From assembly GCF_007845635.1 (NCBI RefSeq), contig NZ_SELG01000035.1:1-64000 (forward strand): a DNA stretch of 64,000 bases, written 5' to 3'. Below the pieces are notes generated by a model that saw only the letters and a list, made by a program, of their open reading frames with translations, ran no database searches and was not told the DNA's origin. This document shows positions 44,152 through 53,970 of this stretch, in pieces (the first letter of the stretch is position 1; every line of letters begins with the position of its first letter). A program made the translations under genes and the position numbers. Source of the DNA: Apibacter muscae. Its GTDB lineage: Bacteria > Bacteroidota > Bacteroidia > Flavobacteriales > Weeksellaceae.

Positions 44152-46662
44152 TTATTTAGATAGTATACACACTTTAGTTCCATTTTTATCCTCGTTCAGG
44201 TCTATCTGAATAAAATCTCCTTCGTGGATTGAAGTATTAATAATTTCTTCCGCAATGACGTCCTCAATATATTTTTGGATTGCTCTTTTCAAAGGTCTAG
44301 CTCCAAAATTTTTATCCCAACCTTTTTCTATGATAAATTCTTTTGCCTCTTGGCTTAATTCAATTTTATATCCTAATTTTTCAATTCTTTCATAGACTTT
44401 TCCAAGTTCAATATCAATAATTTTAGATATATCTTCCTTATCTAAATTATTAAATATAACAACATCATCAATTCTATTTAAAAATTCAGGGGCAAAAGTT
44501 CTTTTTAGTGCATTTTCTAAAGTTGATTTAGCCCTAACTTCTGAATTTGATTTTTTTGCTGAAGTACCAAATCCTACCCCATCACCGAACTCTTTTAGTT
44601 CACGAGTGCCTATATTTGAGGTTAGAATAACGATCGTATTTCTAAAATCTATTTTTCGTCCTAAACTATCAGTAACATGACCATCATCCAAAATTTGCAA
44701 AAGAATATTAAAAACATCTGGGTGTGCCTTTTCAATTTCATCAAGTAAAATAACGGCATATGGTTTTCTCCTAACGGCTTCAGTAAGCTGTCCACCTTCT
44801 TCATATCCTATATATCCCGGAGGAGCACCTACTAACCTGGAAACCGCAAATTTTTCCATATACTCACTCATATCAATTCTAATTAAAGCATCTGTAGAAT
44901 CAAATAATTCCTTAGCCATTACTTTAGCCAATTGAGTTTTACCAACACCTGTTGAACCTAAAAAAATAAATGTACCTATGGGACGGTTAGGATCTTTTAA
45001 ACCAGCTCTATTTCTCTGTATAGCCTTAACTACTTTATCTACTGCCTCGTCCTGCCCTATAATCTTACCTTTCATTAAATCTTTCATCTGAGCCAGTTTT
45101 TTTAGCTCTCCTTCTGCTACGCGTTGTACAGGAATTCCGCTCATCATTGAAACCACTTCCGCAACATTATCTTCGGTTACAATTTCTCTTTTTTCTTTAG
45201 ATGCATTTTCCCAATTTCTTTGTGCCTGAGCCAATTTAGCCTCTGTTTCTTTTTCTAAATCTCTTAACCTAGCAGCCTCTTCATACCTTTGCTGTTTAAT
45301 AGCTGTGGTTTTATTTTCTCTGGCATCTTCAAGCTCTTTTTCATAATTTAAAATTTCCTGAGGAACTTTTATATTTTTAATATGTACTCTAGAACCCGCT
45401 TCATCAAGCGCATCAATAGCTTTATCTGGAAGATATCTATCTGTAATATATCGCACAGTTAAAGCAACACAGGCTTTTATAGCTTCATCGGTATAAACTA
45501 CGTTATGGTGTTCTTCGTATTTATTCTTAATTTGTTTAAGAATTTCCTCTGTTTCTTCTGGTGAAGTTTGTTCAACAATTACTTTTTGAAAACGTCTTTC
45601 TAAAGCACCGTCTTTCTCAATATATTGTCTATATTCATCTAAAGTAGTAGCACCTATACATTGAATTTCTCCTCTAGCCAAAGCGGGCTTAAACATATTT
45701 GAAGCATCCAATGAACCGGTTGCTCCTCCTGCTCCAACAATGGTATGTATCTCGTCAATGAAAAGAATAATATCTGAATTTTTTTCCAATTCATTCATTA
45801 TAGCTTTCATTCTCTCTTCAAATTGTCCTCTATATTTAGTACCTGCTACTAAACTAGCTACATCTAGCGTAACAACTCTTTTTTTATAAAGTACTCTTGA
45901 AACTTTTTTCTGAACAATTCTCAAAGCCAATCCTTCTGCTATTGCTGATTTACCTACTCCAGGTTCACCGATTAACAATGGATTATTTTTCTTTCTTCTA
46001 CTTAGAATTTGAGAAACTCTTTCAATCTCTTTCTCTCTTCCAATTACAGGATCTAACCTTCCTTCTTCGGCAGCAAGTGTTAAATCTCTACCAAAATTAT
46101 CTAAAACTGGTGTCCTACTTTTTGATGTATTAGGGGCCGATTTAGGTGCTTCATAACTTCTATCCTCTCCTTCCTTTTCATCTTCAGAAAATTCATTTAC
46201 TACTTGAGCAGGAAAATCGTCTTGAAATTGAAGTTTATATTCATCTCTAATTGTTTTAACATCAACATCATATTTAGAAAAAATATGTGTTACCGGATCT
46301 GATTCCATACGCAAAATGCATATCAATAAATGAATGGTTTCAATTTCTTGACTTTTAAAAAGTTTTGCTTCTAAAAAACTAGTCTTCAAAACTCTTTCTG
46401 CTGCTTTAGTAAAGGGTATTTGATTTCTATCTACTTTAGAATTTGGATTTACTACATTTAATCCTTCAATTTGATGTCTTAATTCTCTTAAATCTATATT
46501 TAAACTTCTAAGAACTGTTAAAGCTTTACTATTGCCTTCCCTTAACATTCCTAAAATAAGATGTTCTGTTCCTAAATGATCACTACCCAAACGCAATACT
46601 TCTTCATTGCTGAAGCTTATTACATCTTTAACTTGTTGTGAAAAATTTTCGTTCATGTACAA
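44152..46662 (-). CDS. clpC: ATP-dependent Clp protease ATP-binding subunit ClpC
   Basis: A Hsp100 AAA+ unfoldase (836 aa) that feeds substrates to ClpP. Two Clp-N repeats occupy about residues 1-145. The first AAA module has GEPGVGKSAIAEGLA (about 213-227) and FIDEIHTIVGAG. A middle region of coiled-coil type carries a UVR motif (RYEEAARLRDLEKE near 443-456). The second AAA module has GSTGVGKTQLAKVMA near 564-578 and VILLDEIEKAHPDV. The VGF tripeptide in GDGVGFG near 687 matches the ClpP-docking loop. The domain order identifies ClpC rather than ClpA or ClpB. It is transcribed alone, with a terminator behind it. Confidence 0.95.
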   Translation of the reverse strand: MYMNENFSQQVKDVISFSNEEVLRLGSDHLGTEHLILGMLREGNSKALTVLRSLNIDLRELRHQIEGLNVVNPNSKVDRNQIPFTKAAERVLKTSFLEAKLFKSQEIETIHLLICILRMESDPVTHIFSKYDVDVKTIRDEYKLQFQDDFPAQVVNEFSEDEKEGEDRSYEAPKSAPNTSKSRTPVLDNFGRDLTLAAEEGRLDPVIGREKEIERVSQILSRRKKNNPLLIGEPGVGKSAIAEGLALRIVQKKVSRVLYKKRVVTLDVASLVAGTKYRGQFEERMKAIMNELEKNSDIILFIDEIHTIVGAGGATGSLDASNMFKPALARGEIQCIGATTLDEYRQYIEKDGALERRFQKVIVEQTSPEETEEILKQIKNKYEEHHNVVYTDEAIKACVALTVRYITDRYLPDKAIDALDEAGSRVHIKNIKVPQEILNYEKELEDARENKTTAIKQQRYEEAARLRDLEKETEAKLAQAQRNWENASKEKREIVTEDNVAEVVSMMSGIPVQRVAEGELKKLAQMKDLMKGKIIGQDEAVDKVVKAIQRNRAGLKDPNRPIGTFIFLGSTGVGKTQLAKVMAKELFDSTDALIRIDMSEYMEKFAVSRLVGAPPGYIGYEEGGQLTEAVRRKPYAVILLDEIEKAHPDVFNILLQILDDGHVTDSLGRKIDFRNTIVILTSNIGTRELKEFGDGVGFGTSAKKSNSEVRAKSTLENALKRTFAPEFLNRIDDVVIFNNLDKEDISKIIDIELGKVYERIEKLGYKIELSQEAKEFIIEKGWDKNFGARPLKRAIQKYIEDVIAEEIINTSIHEGDFIQIDLNEDKNGTKVCILSK

Positions 46663-46804
46663 TTTTTATAAATTTTAATGGATATAATAAAATCTAAAAT
46701 CCATATAAAACTTTAATTTCATTTATCATGCCAGCCTAATTTAGCCATATTTAGAGAGCTTATTTATGACTAAACATCCTTTAAATGACATAATGTCGTA
46801 CGTG

Positions 46805-47695
46805 CTAATTATTTACTTTATTTTTACGTTTATATGAAAGCATAGTATTTTTTAATAGCATGGCACGTGTCATTGGTCCTACTCCTCCTGGTACAGGAGT
46901 GATCCAAGAAGCTTTTTGTGATACACTTTCAAAATCTACGTCTCCGGCAAGATAAAAACCTCGATCTTTAGAAGAATCTTCTATACGAGTAATTCCTACA
47001 TCAATAATTACAGCGCCATCTTTAATCATCTCAGCTTTTAAAAAGTGTGGAGAGCCTAAAGCTGTAATTACTATATCAGCTTTTTTAGTATATTCCTCTA
47101 AATTTTCAGATTTGGAGTGTAACAAAGTTACTGTAGCATCTCCAGGATTTCCTTTTCTACTCATTAAGATACTCATAGGTCTTCCTACGATATGGCTTCT
47201 GCCAATTACTACAACATCTTTACCTACAGTTGAAATTTTGTATCTTTCTAACATTACCATAATTCCAAAAGGGGTAGCAGGGAGAAAAGTTTCCATATCT
47301 AAAGCCATTTTTCCGAAATTTTCAGGATGAAAACCATCCACATCTTTATCCGGATTTATAGCCATGATTATTTTTTCTTCATTTATATGTTTTGGAAGGG
47401 GTAATTGAACAATAAATCCATCTAAAGAATCATCCTTATTCAATTTATCGATTTCATTAAGAAGCTCCTTTTCTGATGTTTGATCTGATAATTTAACTAA
47501 AGTTGATTTAAATCCAACAGCTTCACAATCTTTAATTTTATTATCCACATATGTCATGCTAGCACCATTATTGCCTACTAATACTGCTGCTAGATGTGGA
47601 GGTCTTAGTCCATTATCTTTATATCCTTCAACCTCTTGTTTTATTTCAACTTTTATTTGCTTTGATAATTTAAGTCCGTCTAAAATATTAGCCAT
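46805..47695 (-). CDS. folD: Bifunctional methylenetetrahydrofolate dehydrogenase/cyclohydrolase
   Basis: Interconverts 5,10-methylene- and 10-formyl-tetrahydrofolate in one-carbon metabolism. I chose the start MANILDGLKLSK at 47695 (296 aa) because homologues begin there; an upstream ATG at 47728 would add 11 unlike residues. Visible are YVDNKIKDCEAVGF (catalytic Tyr-x3-Lys) near 49-62, DGFIVQLPLPKHI near 97-109, PDKDVDGFHPEN near 121-132, and the NAD(P) site GRSHIVGRPMSILM near 165-178. The C-terminal GDVDFESV and TPVPGGVGPMTRAMLL motifs are intact. Confidence 0.96.
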   Translation of the reverse strand: MANILDGLKLSKQIKVEIKQEVEGYKDNGLRPPHLAAVLVGNNGASMTYVDNKIKDCEAVGFKSTLVKLSDQTSEKELLNEIDKLNKDDSLDGFIVQLPLPKHINEEKIIMAINPDKDVDGFHPENFGKMALDMETFLPATPFGIMVMLERYKISTVGKDVVVIGRSHIVGRPMSILMSRKGNPGDATVTLLHSKSENLEEYTKKADIVITALGSPHFLKAEMIKDGAVIIDVGITRIEDSSKDRGFYLAGDVDFESVSQKASWITPVPGGVGPMTRAMLLKNTMLSYKRKNKVNN

Positions 47696-47774
47696 TGATT
47701 TAATTTGTTTAGTACACAAATATAACAATTCTAATTGTCTGTAATTTTAGTTTAGCTAAGATTTAAATAAAAAA

Positions 47775-47796
47775 AACTGTCAATAAATTGACAGTT
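47775..47796 (-). terminator. Terminator of icd
   Basis: A perfect 10-bp stem (AACTGTCAAT and complement) around AA, flanked by A and T runs, directly after the icd stop on the minus strand. Confidence 0.75.
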
Positions 47797-47823
47797 CTTT
47801 AAATAACTTATAAAATTAAATGA

Positions 47824-49050
47824 TCAATTTAATTTCTGCTTTAGTCCCTTATCTATAGCATCTAAAAAATCTTCTGTATTTAGATAATCCTCTTTAGTCA
47901 TATTCTTCCCTTTAACTAATAAAGCTAAATCTTTGGTCATTTTACCACTCTCCACGGTTTCTATACAAACTTTTTCTAAAGCTTCTGCAAAAGAAACTAA
48001 CTCTGGGGTATTATCTAATTTACCTCTATGCATTAATCCTCTAGTCCAAGCAAATATGGATGCAATTGGATTTGTTGAGGTTTCTTTACCTTCTTGATGT
48101 AATCTAAAATGACGAGTAACTGTACCATGAGCAGCCTCTGATTCCACAGTTTTTCCATCCGGTGTAACTAGAACAGAGGTCATCAACCCTAGAGAACCAA
48201 ACCCCTGAGCTACGGTATCTGATTGTACATCCCCATCATAATTTTTACAAGCCCATACAAATCCACCGTTCCATTTCATGGCAGAAGCCACCATATCGTC
48301 GATTAAACGATGTTCATACGTAATACCTATTTTTTCAAACTCTGTTTTATAAGTATTTTCATAAATTTCTTGAAAAATATCCTTGAATCTGCCATCATAA
48401 GCTTTTAAGATTGTATTCTTCGTAGATAAATATAAAGGCCATTTTTTGGTTAATGCCATTTGAAACGAAGAATGTGCAAATCCTTTTATAGATTCATCCG
48501 TGTTATACATGGATAATGCAACACCATCCCCTTTAAAATCATATACTTCCCAAGATTCAGATTCTGAACCATCATTGGGAGTAAAAGTCATCGTTAATTT
48601 TCCAGCACCTTTGGTAATAATATCAGTTGCCTTATATTGATCTCCAAAAGCATGTCTTCCTATAACAATGGGTTGTGTCCAACCTTGTACATAACGTGGA
48701 ACATTTTTCATTATAATAGGCTCTCTAAATACTGTACCTCCTACAATATTTCTAATAGTACCATTGGGAGATTTCCACATTTTTTTTAGATTAAACTCTT
48801 TCACACGAGCTTCATCCGGTGTAATGGTTGCACACTTGATAGCTACATTGTACTTTTTTGTTGCTTCTGCCGAATCAACTGTAACTTGATCGTTGGTTTT
48901 GTCTCTATTCTCAATACTCAGATCAAAATATTTTATATCAATATCTAAATATGGTAATATTAATTTGTCTTTGATAAATTTCCAAATAATTCTTGTCATT
49001 TCATCCCCATCCATTTCTACAACAGGGTTGATTACTTTTATTTTTCTCAT
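47824..49050 (-). CDS. icd: NADP-dependent isocitrate dehydrogenase, eukaryotic type
   Basis: Oxidises isocitrate to 2-oxoglutarate in the TCA cycle. The 408-residue sequence is the subfamily II (mitochondrial/cytosolic eukaryote-like) form: [16 protein letters not shown] near the start, [20 protein letters not shown] near 93-112, and [28 protein letters not shown] near 252-279, which contains metal-binding Asp residues. [15 protein letters not shown] and [12 protein letters not shown] follow. This differs from E. coli Icd and is common in Bacteroidota. A -7-like box on the minus strand lies at 49080-49087 without a clear -33 element. Confidence 0.95.
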   Translation of the reverse strand: MRKIKVINPVVEMDGDEMTRIIWKFIKDKLILPYLDIDIKYFDLSIENRDKTNDQVTVDSAEATKKYNVAIKCATITPDEARVKEFNLKKMWKSPNGTIRNIVGGTVFREPIIMKNVPRYVQGWTQPIVIGRHAFGDQYKATDIITKGAGKLTMTFTPNDGSESESWEVYDFKGDGVALSMYNTDESIKGFAHSSFQMALTKKWPLYLSTKNTILKAYDGRFKDIFQEIYENTYKTEFEKIGITYEHRLIDDMVASAMKWNGGFVWACKNYDGDVQSDTVAQGFGSLGLMTSVLVTPDGKTVESEAAHGTVTRHFRLHQEGKETSTNPIASIFAWTRGLMHRGKLDNTPELVSFAEALEKVCIETVESGKMTKDLALLVKGKNMTKEDYLNTEDFLDAIDKGLKQKLN

Positions 49051-49220
49051 GATTTTAATGATTTCTTTTTGATTTTATTCAAATATAATAAAATTTGCAA
49101 TAAAAACATACTATTTACATTACTCAAATAATTTTTTTTTACAATTTTAAATAGAGTTTGTTAATAAATGCAATCTTTAAAGTTTTTATATATTTGTTCA
49201 TCGTTAAAACTATTTAACCT

Positions 49221-50399
49221 ATGGCTAAAATTTTAATTGTTGAAGATGAAGAATCAATTCGAAGAGTTTTAAAAAACATTCTTATTGATGAAAATAAAAA
49301 ATTTGAAATTGATGAAGCGGATGATGGAGTTAAAGCCAAAGAATTTATAGATAAAAATGATTACGATCTTGTAATTTGTGATATAAAAATGCCTAAAATG
49401 GACGGGGAGGAATTGCTTAATCTAGTGATGGCTGACAAACCAAACCTTCCTTTTATTATGATATCTGGGCATGGTACTATTGATATTGCTGTTGATTGTA
49501 TAAAAAAAGGTGCTTTCGATTACATTTCTAAACCTCCTGATTTAGGAAGATTATTAAGCGCGGTAAGAAATGCCCTAGACAAGAAGCTTTTAATTCATGA
49601 GAACCAAAAACTTTCCAATCAAAATAAAATCTTAAAGAAAAAAATCAGTAAGAAATATGAGATGATTGGAGATTCTAAGAGTTTAGAAGAGATAAAAAAT
49701 ATCATTGATAAAGTTGCTCCTACCGATGTTAGAGTATTTATTTCTGGTCCTAATGGCACTGGAAAAGAATTGGTCGCACATTCTATACATGAGAAAAGTG
49801 AAAGATCCAATAAACCTATGATTGAGGTGAATTGTGCTGCAATTCCTTCCGAGCTTATCGAGAGTGAATTATTTGGTCATATGAAAGGTTCATTTACGGG
49901 TGCAATAAAAGACAAACCTGGAAAGTTTGAGCTAGCAGACCAAGGAACTTTATTTCTTGATGAAATTGGAGATATGAGTTTATCTGCTCAAGCCAAAGTA
50001 TTACGTGCTTTGCAGGAAGGTAAAGTTAGTCGTGTAGGTAGCGATAAAGAAACTTCGGTTGATGTTCGAGTGTTGGCAGCAACAAATAAAAATTTAAAAG
50101 AAGAGATTAAAGAGGGTAGATTTAGAGAAGATTTATATCATAGAATTTCTGTTATTGAATTAAAAGTGCCTGCTCTTAAAGAAAGAAAAGAGGACATTCC
50201 TCTACTTATTTCTCATTTCTCTAAACTAATTGCGGAAGAACATGGCTCAAAAATTAAGGAATTTACTCAAGAAGCAATTCAATTATTACAAAGTTTTGAA
50301 TGGACTGGTAACATAAGAGAATTAAGAAATGTGGTTGAAAGATTAATAATCTTAGGTAATGATCCTATTACCATAGAAAATATAAATAGCTTTTGTTAA
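49221..50399 (+). CDS. Sigma-54-dependent response regulator lacking a DNA-binding domain
   Basis: A 392-residue NtrC-type regulator. Residues 1-120 are a receiver domain with the phospho-acceptor Asp54 (VICDIKMPKMDGEEL) and a conserved Lys104. Residues 147-385 are an AAA+ sigma-54 activator domain with Walker A GPNGTGKE (176-183), GSFTGA (223-228) in place of the more usual GAFTGA, Walker B TLFLDE (243-248) and arginine-finger region GRFREDLYHR near 296-305. The protein ends at TIENINSFC, so the Fis-type helix-turn-helix of NtrC is absent. Such short forms occur in Flavobacteriia and may act without specific enhancer binding. No sensor kinase gene is adjacent. A -7-like box, TATATTTG, lies at 49189-49196, 24 nt before the start. 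Confidence 0.92.
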   Translation: MAKILIVEDEESIRRVLKNILIDENKKFEIDEADDGVKAKEFIDKNDYDLVICDIKMPKMDGEELLNLVMADKPNLPFIMISGHGTIDIAVDCIKKGAFDYISKPPDLGRLLSAVRNALDKKLLIHENQKLSNQNKILKKKISKKYEMIGDSKSLEEIKNIIDKVAPTDVRVFISGPNGTGKELVAHSIHEKSERSNKPMIEVNCAAIPSELIESELFGHMKGSFTGAIKDKPGKFELADQGTLFLDEIGDMSLSAQAKVLRALQEGKVSRVGSDKETSVDVRVLAATNKNLKEEIKEGRFREDLYHRISVIELKVPALKERKEDIPLLISHFSKLIAEEHGSKIKEFTQEAIQLLQSFEWTGNIRELRNVVERLIILGNDPITIENINSFC

Positions 50400-50447
50400 A
50401 CATTAAACACTTAAAAACTATATTTAAAGCATTACATATTTAGATAA

Positions 50448-51980
50448 ATGAAAAACGGTATTATTATTTTAGATTTCGGCTCTCAGTACAACCAATTGAT
50501 TGGACGTCGAATCCGTGAATTTGGTGTGTACTCAGAAATACTCCCATACTATACTCCCATTGAAGATATCTTAATCCATGAACCTAAAGGAATTATCCTA
50601 TCTGGTGGTCCTTCTTCTGTTAATGCTGAAGATGCACATCTTATAGAAAGAAAAATCTACGAATTAGGAATTCCTATTTTAGGTATTTGTTACGGTATGC
50701 AATTAACTTCTAAATTATTAGGAGGAGAAGTTACTGAAGGTAAAAAAGGAGAGTATGGAAAATCTGAATTTAATATTATAAAAGATAACGCAATTATTAA
50801 AGATGTTCCTAAAAACAGCACCGTTTGGATGAGTCATTTCGATGAGGTTTCAACTTTGCCGGATGGATTTGAATTAATAGGAAAATCTACAAATTCAATT
50901 GCCTGTATAGCAAACGATGAGAAAAAAATCTATGCCGTACAATTTCATCCAGAGGTTTCCCACACTGAACACGGTTCTTCTTTAATTAAAAATTTCGTTT
51001 TTGAAATTTGTAATTGTGAAAAAAATTGGGAGTTGACCGATTTTATCCAGACAGAAATTAAAAGAATACAAAAAGTTGTAGGAAATAAGAAGGTTATTTT
51101 AGGACTTTCTGGTGGTGTTGATTCTTCCGTTGCAGCCGTTTTAATAAATAAAGCCATTGGTAATCAGTTGACTTGTATATTCGTAGATACGGGTTTACTT
51201 CGTAAAGATGAAGGAGATAAAGTAATGGAGATTTACGGCGAGCATTTTAATATGAATATTAAACGTGTGAACGCACAGGAAAGATTCTTTTTTAAACTTA
51301 AGGATATTGAAGATCCTGAAAGAAAAAGAAAGATAATAGGTAACGAATTTGTCTATGTTTTTGACGAAGAAGCTAGAAAAATTGAGAATGTTGACTTTTT
51401 AGCACAAGGTACTATATACCCAGATGTTATTGAATCTCAATCAGTCAAAGGACCATCAGCAGTAATAAAATCTCATCATAATGTGGGTGGACTTCCTAAA
51501 GAAATGAATCTTCAGCTGTTAGAACCTTTGCGTGAGCTTTTTAAAGATGAAGTTAGAAAAATTGGTGTTGAATTGGGAATTCCAGAAAAATTAGTATATA
51601 GACATCCATTCCCCGGTCCTGGATTAGGAATAAGGGTTTTAGGTGCGGTCGATGAGGAAAAAGTGAGTATCTTACAAGAAGCAGATAGTATTTTTATTGA
51701 GGAATTATATAAAAATAATTTATACGACAAAGTAAGTCAAGCTTTTGTTGTCTTATTACCCGTAAAATCTGTTGGAGTAATGGGCGATGAGCGCACATAT
51801 GAATATACGGCAGTTATACGTTCTGCTAATACGATAGATTTTATGACAGCCACATGGTCTAAATTTTCCTATGAATTTTTAGAATTAGTATCCAACCGTA
51901 TCATTAATGAGGTGAAAGGTATTAATAGAGTAGCATATGATATTTCTTCTAAACCCCCTGCTACAATTGAATGGGAATAA
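50448..51980 (+). CDS. guaA: GMP synthase (glutamine-hydrolysing)
   Basis: Converts XMP to GMP with glutamine as amide donor. The 510-residue protein has a class I glutaminase domain at 1-190 with nucleophile Cys81 in LGICYGMQ and FHPEVSHTEHG near 164-174. The PP-loop ATP pyrophosphatase domain carries LSGGVDSSVAA near 219-229. The C-terminal dimerisation domain begins HPFPGPGLGIRVLG and ends PPATIEWE, as expected. A terminator follows the stop. Confidence 0.97.
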   Translation: MKNGIIILDFGSQYNQLIGRRIREFGVYSEILPYYTPIEDILIHEPKGIILSGGPSSVNAEDAHLIERKIYELGIPILGICYGMQLTSKLLGGEVTEGKKGEYGKSEFNIIKDNAIIKDVPKNSTVWMSHFDEVSTLPDGFELIGKSTNSIACIANDEKKIYAVQFHPEVSHTEHGSSLIKNFVFEICNCEKNWELTDFIQTEIKRIQKVVGNKKVILGLSGGVDSSVAAVLINKAIGNQLTCIFVDTGLLRKDEGDKVMEIYGEHFNMNIKRVNAQERFFFKLKDIEDPERKRKIIGNEFVYVFDEEARKIENVDFLAQGTIYPDVIESQSVKGPSAVIKSHHNVGGLPKEMNLQLLEPLRELFKDEVRKIGVELGIPEKLVYRHPFPGPGLGIRVLGAVDEEKVSILQEADSIFIEELYKNNLYDKVSQAFVVLLPVKSVGVMGDERTYEYTAVIRSANTIDFMTATWSKFSYEFLELVSNRIINEVKGINRVAYDISSKPPATIEWE

Positions 51981-51996
51981 ATTAATCAACAATATT

Positions 51997-52025
51997 AAAA
52001 TCCTAAATTAAAAATTTAGGATTTT
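51997..52025 (+). terminator. Terminator of guaA
   Basis: A 13-bp stem (core ATCCTAAATT and complement) with a 3-nt loop and a run of T. Confidence 0.82.
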
Positions 52026-52060
52026 TTTTATATATTAGAAATACCTAAGATTTCTTTAAT

Positions 52061-53119
52061 ATGACCAATCAAATGCAAGTTGCTATTCTATATCAAGCCC
52101 ATGAACCACCTTGTATACATGGTATTCAAAAACCGATGAAAAAAGGAGGATATTCTGATAGTGGAGCTGATATAGCTTACGCTTTAAAACTTTCCCAAAT
52201 ATCCGTTGTAACACCTATTCAAAATCCTGATCTATATTTAGATACCGATTAGGTATTTCCTGATACAGAACAAGGAATTAATGAAGCTATTGAAAAAGGA
52301 GCTAATATATTATGGTTAAATACTGTTTTGTATAAGGATCATCCTATTGTTAAATACTTACACAGAGTAAATTTGGTTGGTCAAATACCTGAAAATGTTG
52401 AAAAATACGACGATAAATTTCAAACCAATGCATTACTAAAATTAAATAATCTTCCTGTTCCCCATTCAATTTTAATTTCTAGTAATGATATAAATTACTC
52501 AAATTTAAAAAAATTAAATTTTCCTATAGTTATTAAGCCTATAAGAGGTAGAGGTAGCCAAGGGGTTACCAAAGTAAATAATTTTGAAGAACTTTTGATT
52601 AATTTGAAGTTAATATTTGATAAAAAGGTTTATGGAACCTCTGTATACTTAGAAGAATACCTATCTGGAAACGAGCTAACCATAACCGTAATGCCACCGG
52701 GAAATTATCCTTTAAAAAATGAGATTAAAACGTTTTCTGACTTTTGGTGCTTACCACCCGTAAATAGATTTAATCATGAAAATGGAATAGCGCCTTATAA
52801 CGGTACTGTAGCAGTGGTAAATAATAGTAAAGTTCTAAATAATGAAGATCGCTCAAATAAATCAATTCAACAATTAATGAATAGGTGTGAAAAAGCTGCT
52901 AAATTGGTTCAAGCCAAAGCTCCCATAAGAATCGATTGTAGAGCTAACGATGAGGGAAATTATTATTTATTTGATTTAAATATGAAACCTAATATGACTG
53001 GTGCATCTAGGCCTCATAGATTCGATCAAGATAGTCTTTCTGCATTAGCTGCAAGACAAATCGGTTGGTCCTACTCTGAACTGTTAATTAATATGTTAGG
53101 GCAAAATTGGAAGTTGTAA
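52061..53119 (+). pseudogene. ATP-grasp domain protein (D-Ala-D-Ala ligase-like) interrupted by one amber codon
   Basis: One frame of 353 codons is open except for a single TAG at 52250-52252. Upstream it begins MTNQMQVAILYQ; downstream it continues without shift (VFPDTEQGINEAIEKGANIL). The context DTD-stop-VFPDTE suggests a former Trp (TGG to TAG). The rest looks intact: VVIKPI-type lysine in FPIVIKPIRGRGSQGV, the EEYLSGNELTI strand, and the metal-binding DLNMKPNMTGASRP near the C-terminus. The family is ATP-dependent carboxylate-amine ligases of the D-Ala-D-Ala ligase superfamily; the substrate is unknown. Internal initiation at ATG 52328 could still give a 263-residue product that keeps most of the ATP-grasp fold. 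Suppression of the amber codon or a sequencing error is also possible. Confidence 0.85.
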
Positions 53120-53218
53120 TCAGTAAAAGCTAAATATTATCAAATTTTGAATCTTATTATTAATTTAAGTTTTACTTCTATATACAAATTTGAGTAGAAA
53201 AACTCTTATAAACAAAAA

Positions 53219-53242
53219 ATCTCCTTTAGAATTAAAGGAGAT
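53219..53242 (-). terminator. Bidirectional hairpin between the ATP-grasp and DJ-1 genes
   Basis: A 10-bp stem (ATCTCCTTTA and complement) with loop GAAT, with A and T runs on both sides, between convergent genes. Confidence 0.75.
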
Positions 53243-53264
53243 CTTTTTAAAAATAATTCTATAT

Positions 53265-53843
53265 TTAAAATGAAACGTTAATTCCTAACATTTTATAAAA
53301 TTCTTTTAAAATACTAACATTGCCTGGCCATGCTGGTGAGGTTGCTAAATTCCCGTCTACAACAGTTTCTGAAGGCCCTACCTTCTTATAATTTCCTCCG
53401 GATAATTCCACATCAGGAGCAACTGCTTCGTAACAAGTAAGGGTTCTGCCTTTTATAACCTGCGCTGCTGTTAGTACTTGTATACCATGACAAATTGCAG
53501 CTACAGGCTTATTCACTTTAAAAAAATACTGAGTAATTTCAATAATTTTAGGATTCAAACGAATGTACTCAGGAGCTCTTCCACCGGTAATAAATAAACC
53601 ATCGTAGGAATGAACATCAACCTCATCAAAAGATTTATTTATTGTAAAATTATGACCTCTAAGTTCTTGATAGGTTTGAAATCCTACAAAATCATGAATG
53701 GCAGTGGCAATAGTTTCCCCTGATTTTTTCCCTGGGCATATTACATCCACTTCAATTCCTAAAGATAAAAGTGCTTGATAAGGAACCATTAATTCGTAAT
53801 CTTCTACAAAATCTCCTGCAAAAATTAAAACTTTTTTACTCAT
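53265..53843 (-). CDS. DJ-1/PfpI family protein
   Basis: A cytosolic 192-residue protein of the DJ-1/PfpI/ThiJ superfamily. The nucleophile elbow is AAICHGIQVL with Cys near 118 and the adjacent His. The conserved acidic residue sits in GDFVEDYEL near the N-terminus, and YDGLFITGGRAPEYIR near 79-94 is characteristic. Members act as glyoxalases, proposed deglycases or oxidative-stress proteins; which applies here cannot be told from sequence. It lies 127 nt downstream of pckA, after the pckA terminator. Confidence 0.92.
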   Translation of the reverse strand: MSKKVLIFAGDFVEDYELMVPYQALLSLGIEVDVICPGKKSGETIATAIHDFVGFQTYQELRGHNFTINKSFDEVDVHSYDGLFITGGRAPEYIRLNPKIIEITQYFFKVNKPVAAICHGIQVLTAAQVIKGRTLTCYEAVAPDVELSGGNYKKVGPSETVVDGNLATSPAWPGNVSILKEFYKMLGINVSF

Positions 53844-53926
53844 TACAATAATTTTTAACTGTTACTCTTACTAAGTTAGTGAATTTTATCTGGTAATATA
53901 TTTTTGTAATTAAATTATAATAAAAA

Positions 53927-53952
53927 AAGCCTGAATAAATTTATTCAGGCTT
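53927..53952 (-). terminator. Terminator of pckA
   Basis: A 12-bp stem (AAGCCTGAATAA and complement) with a 2-nt loop and T-rich exit on the minus strand. Confidence 0.82.
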
Positions 53953-53970
53953 CTAAAAATTTATTTAAAA

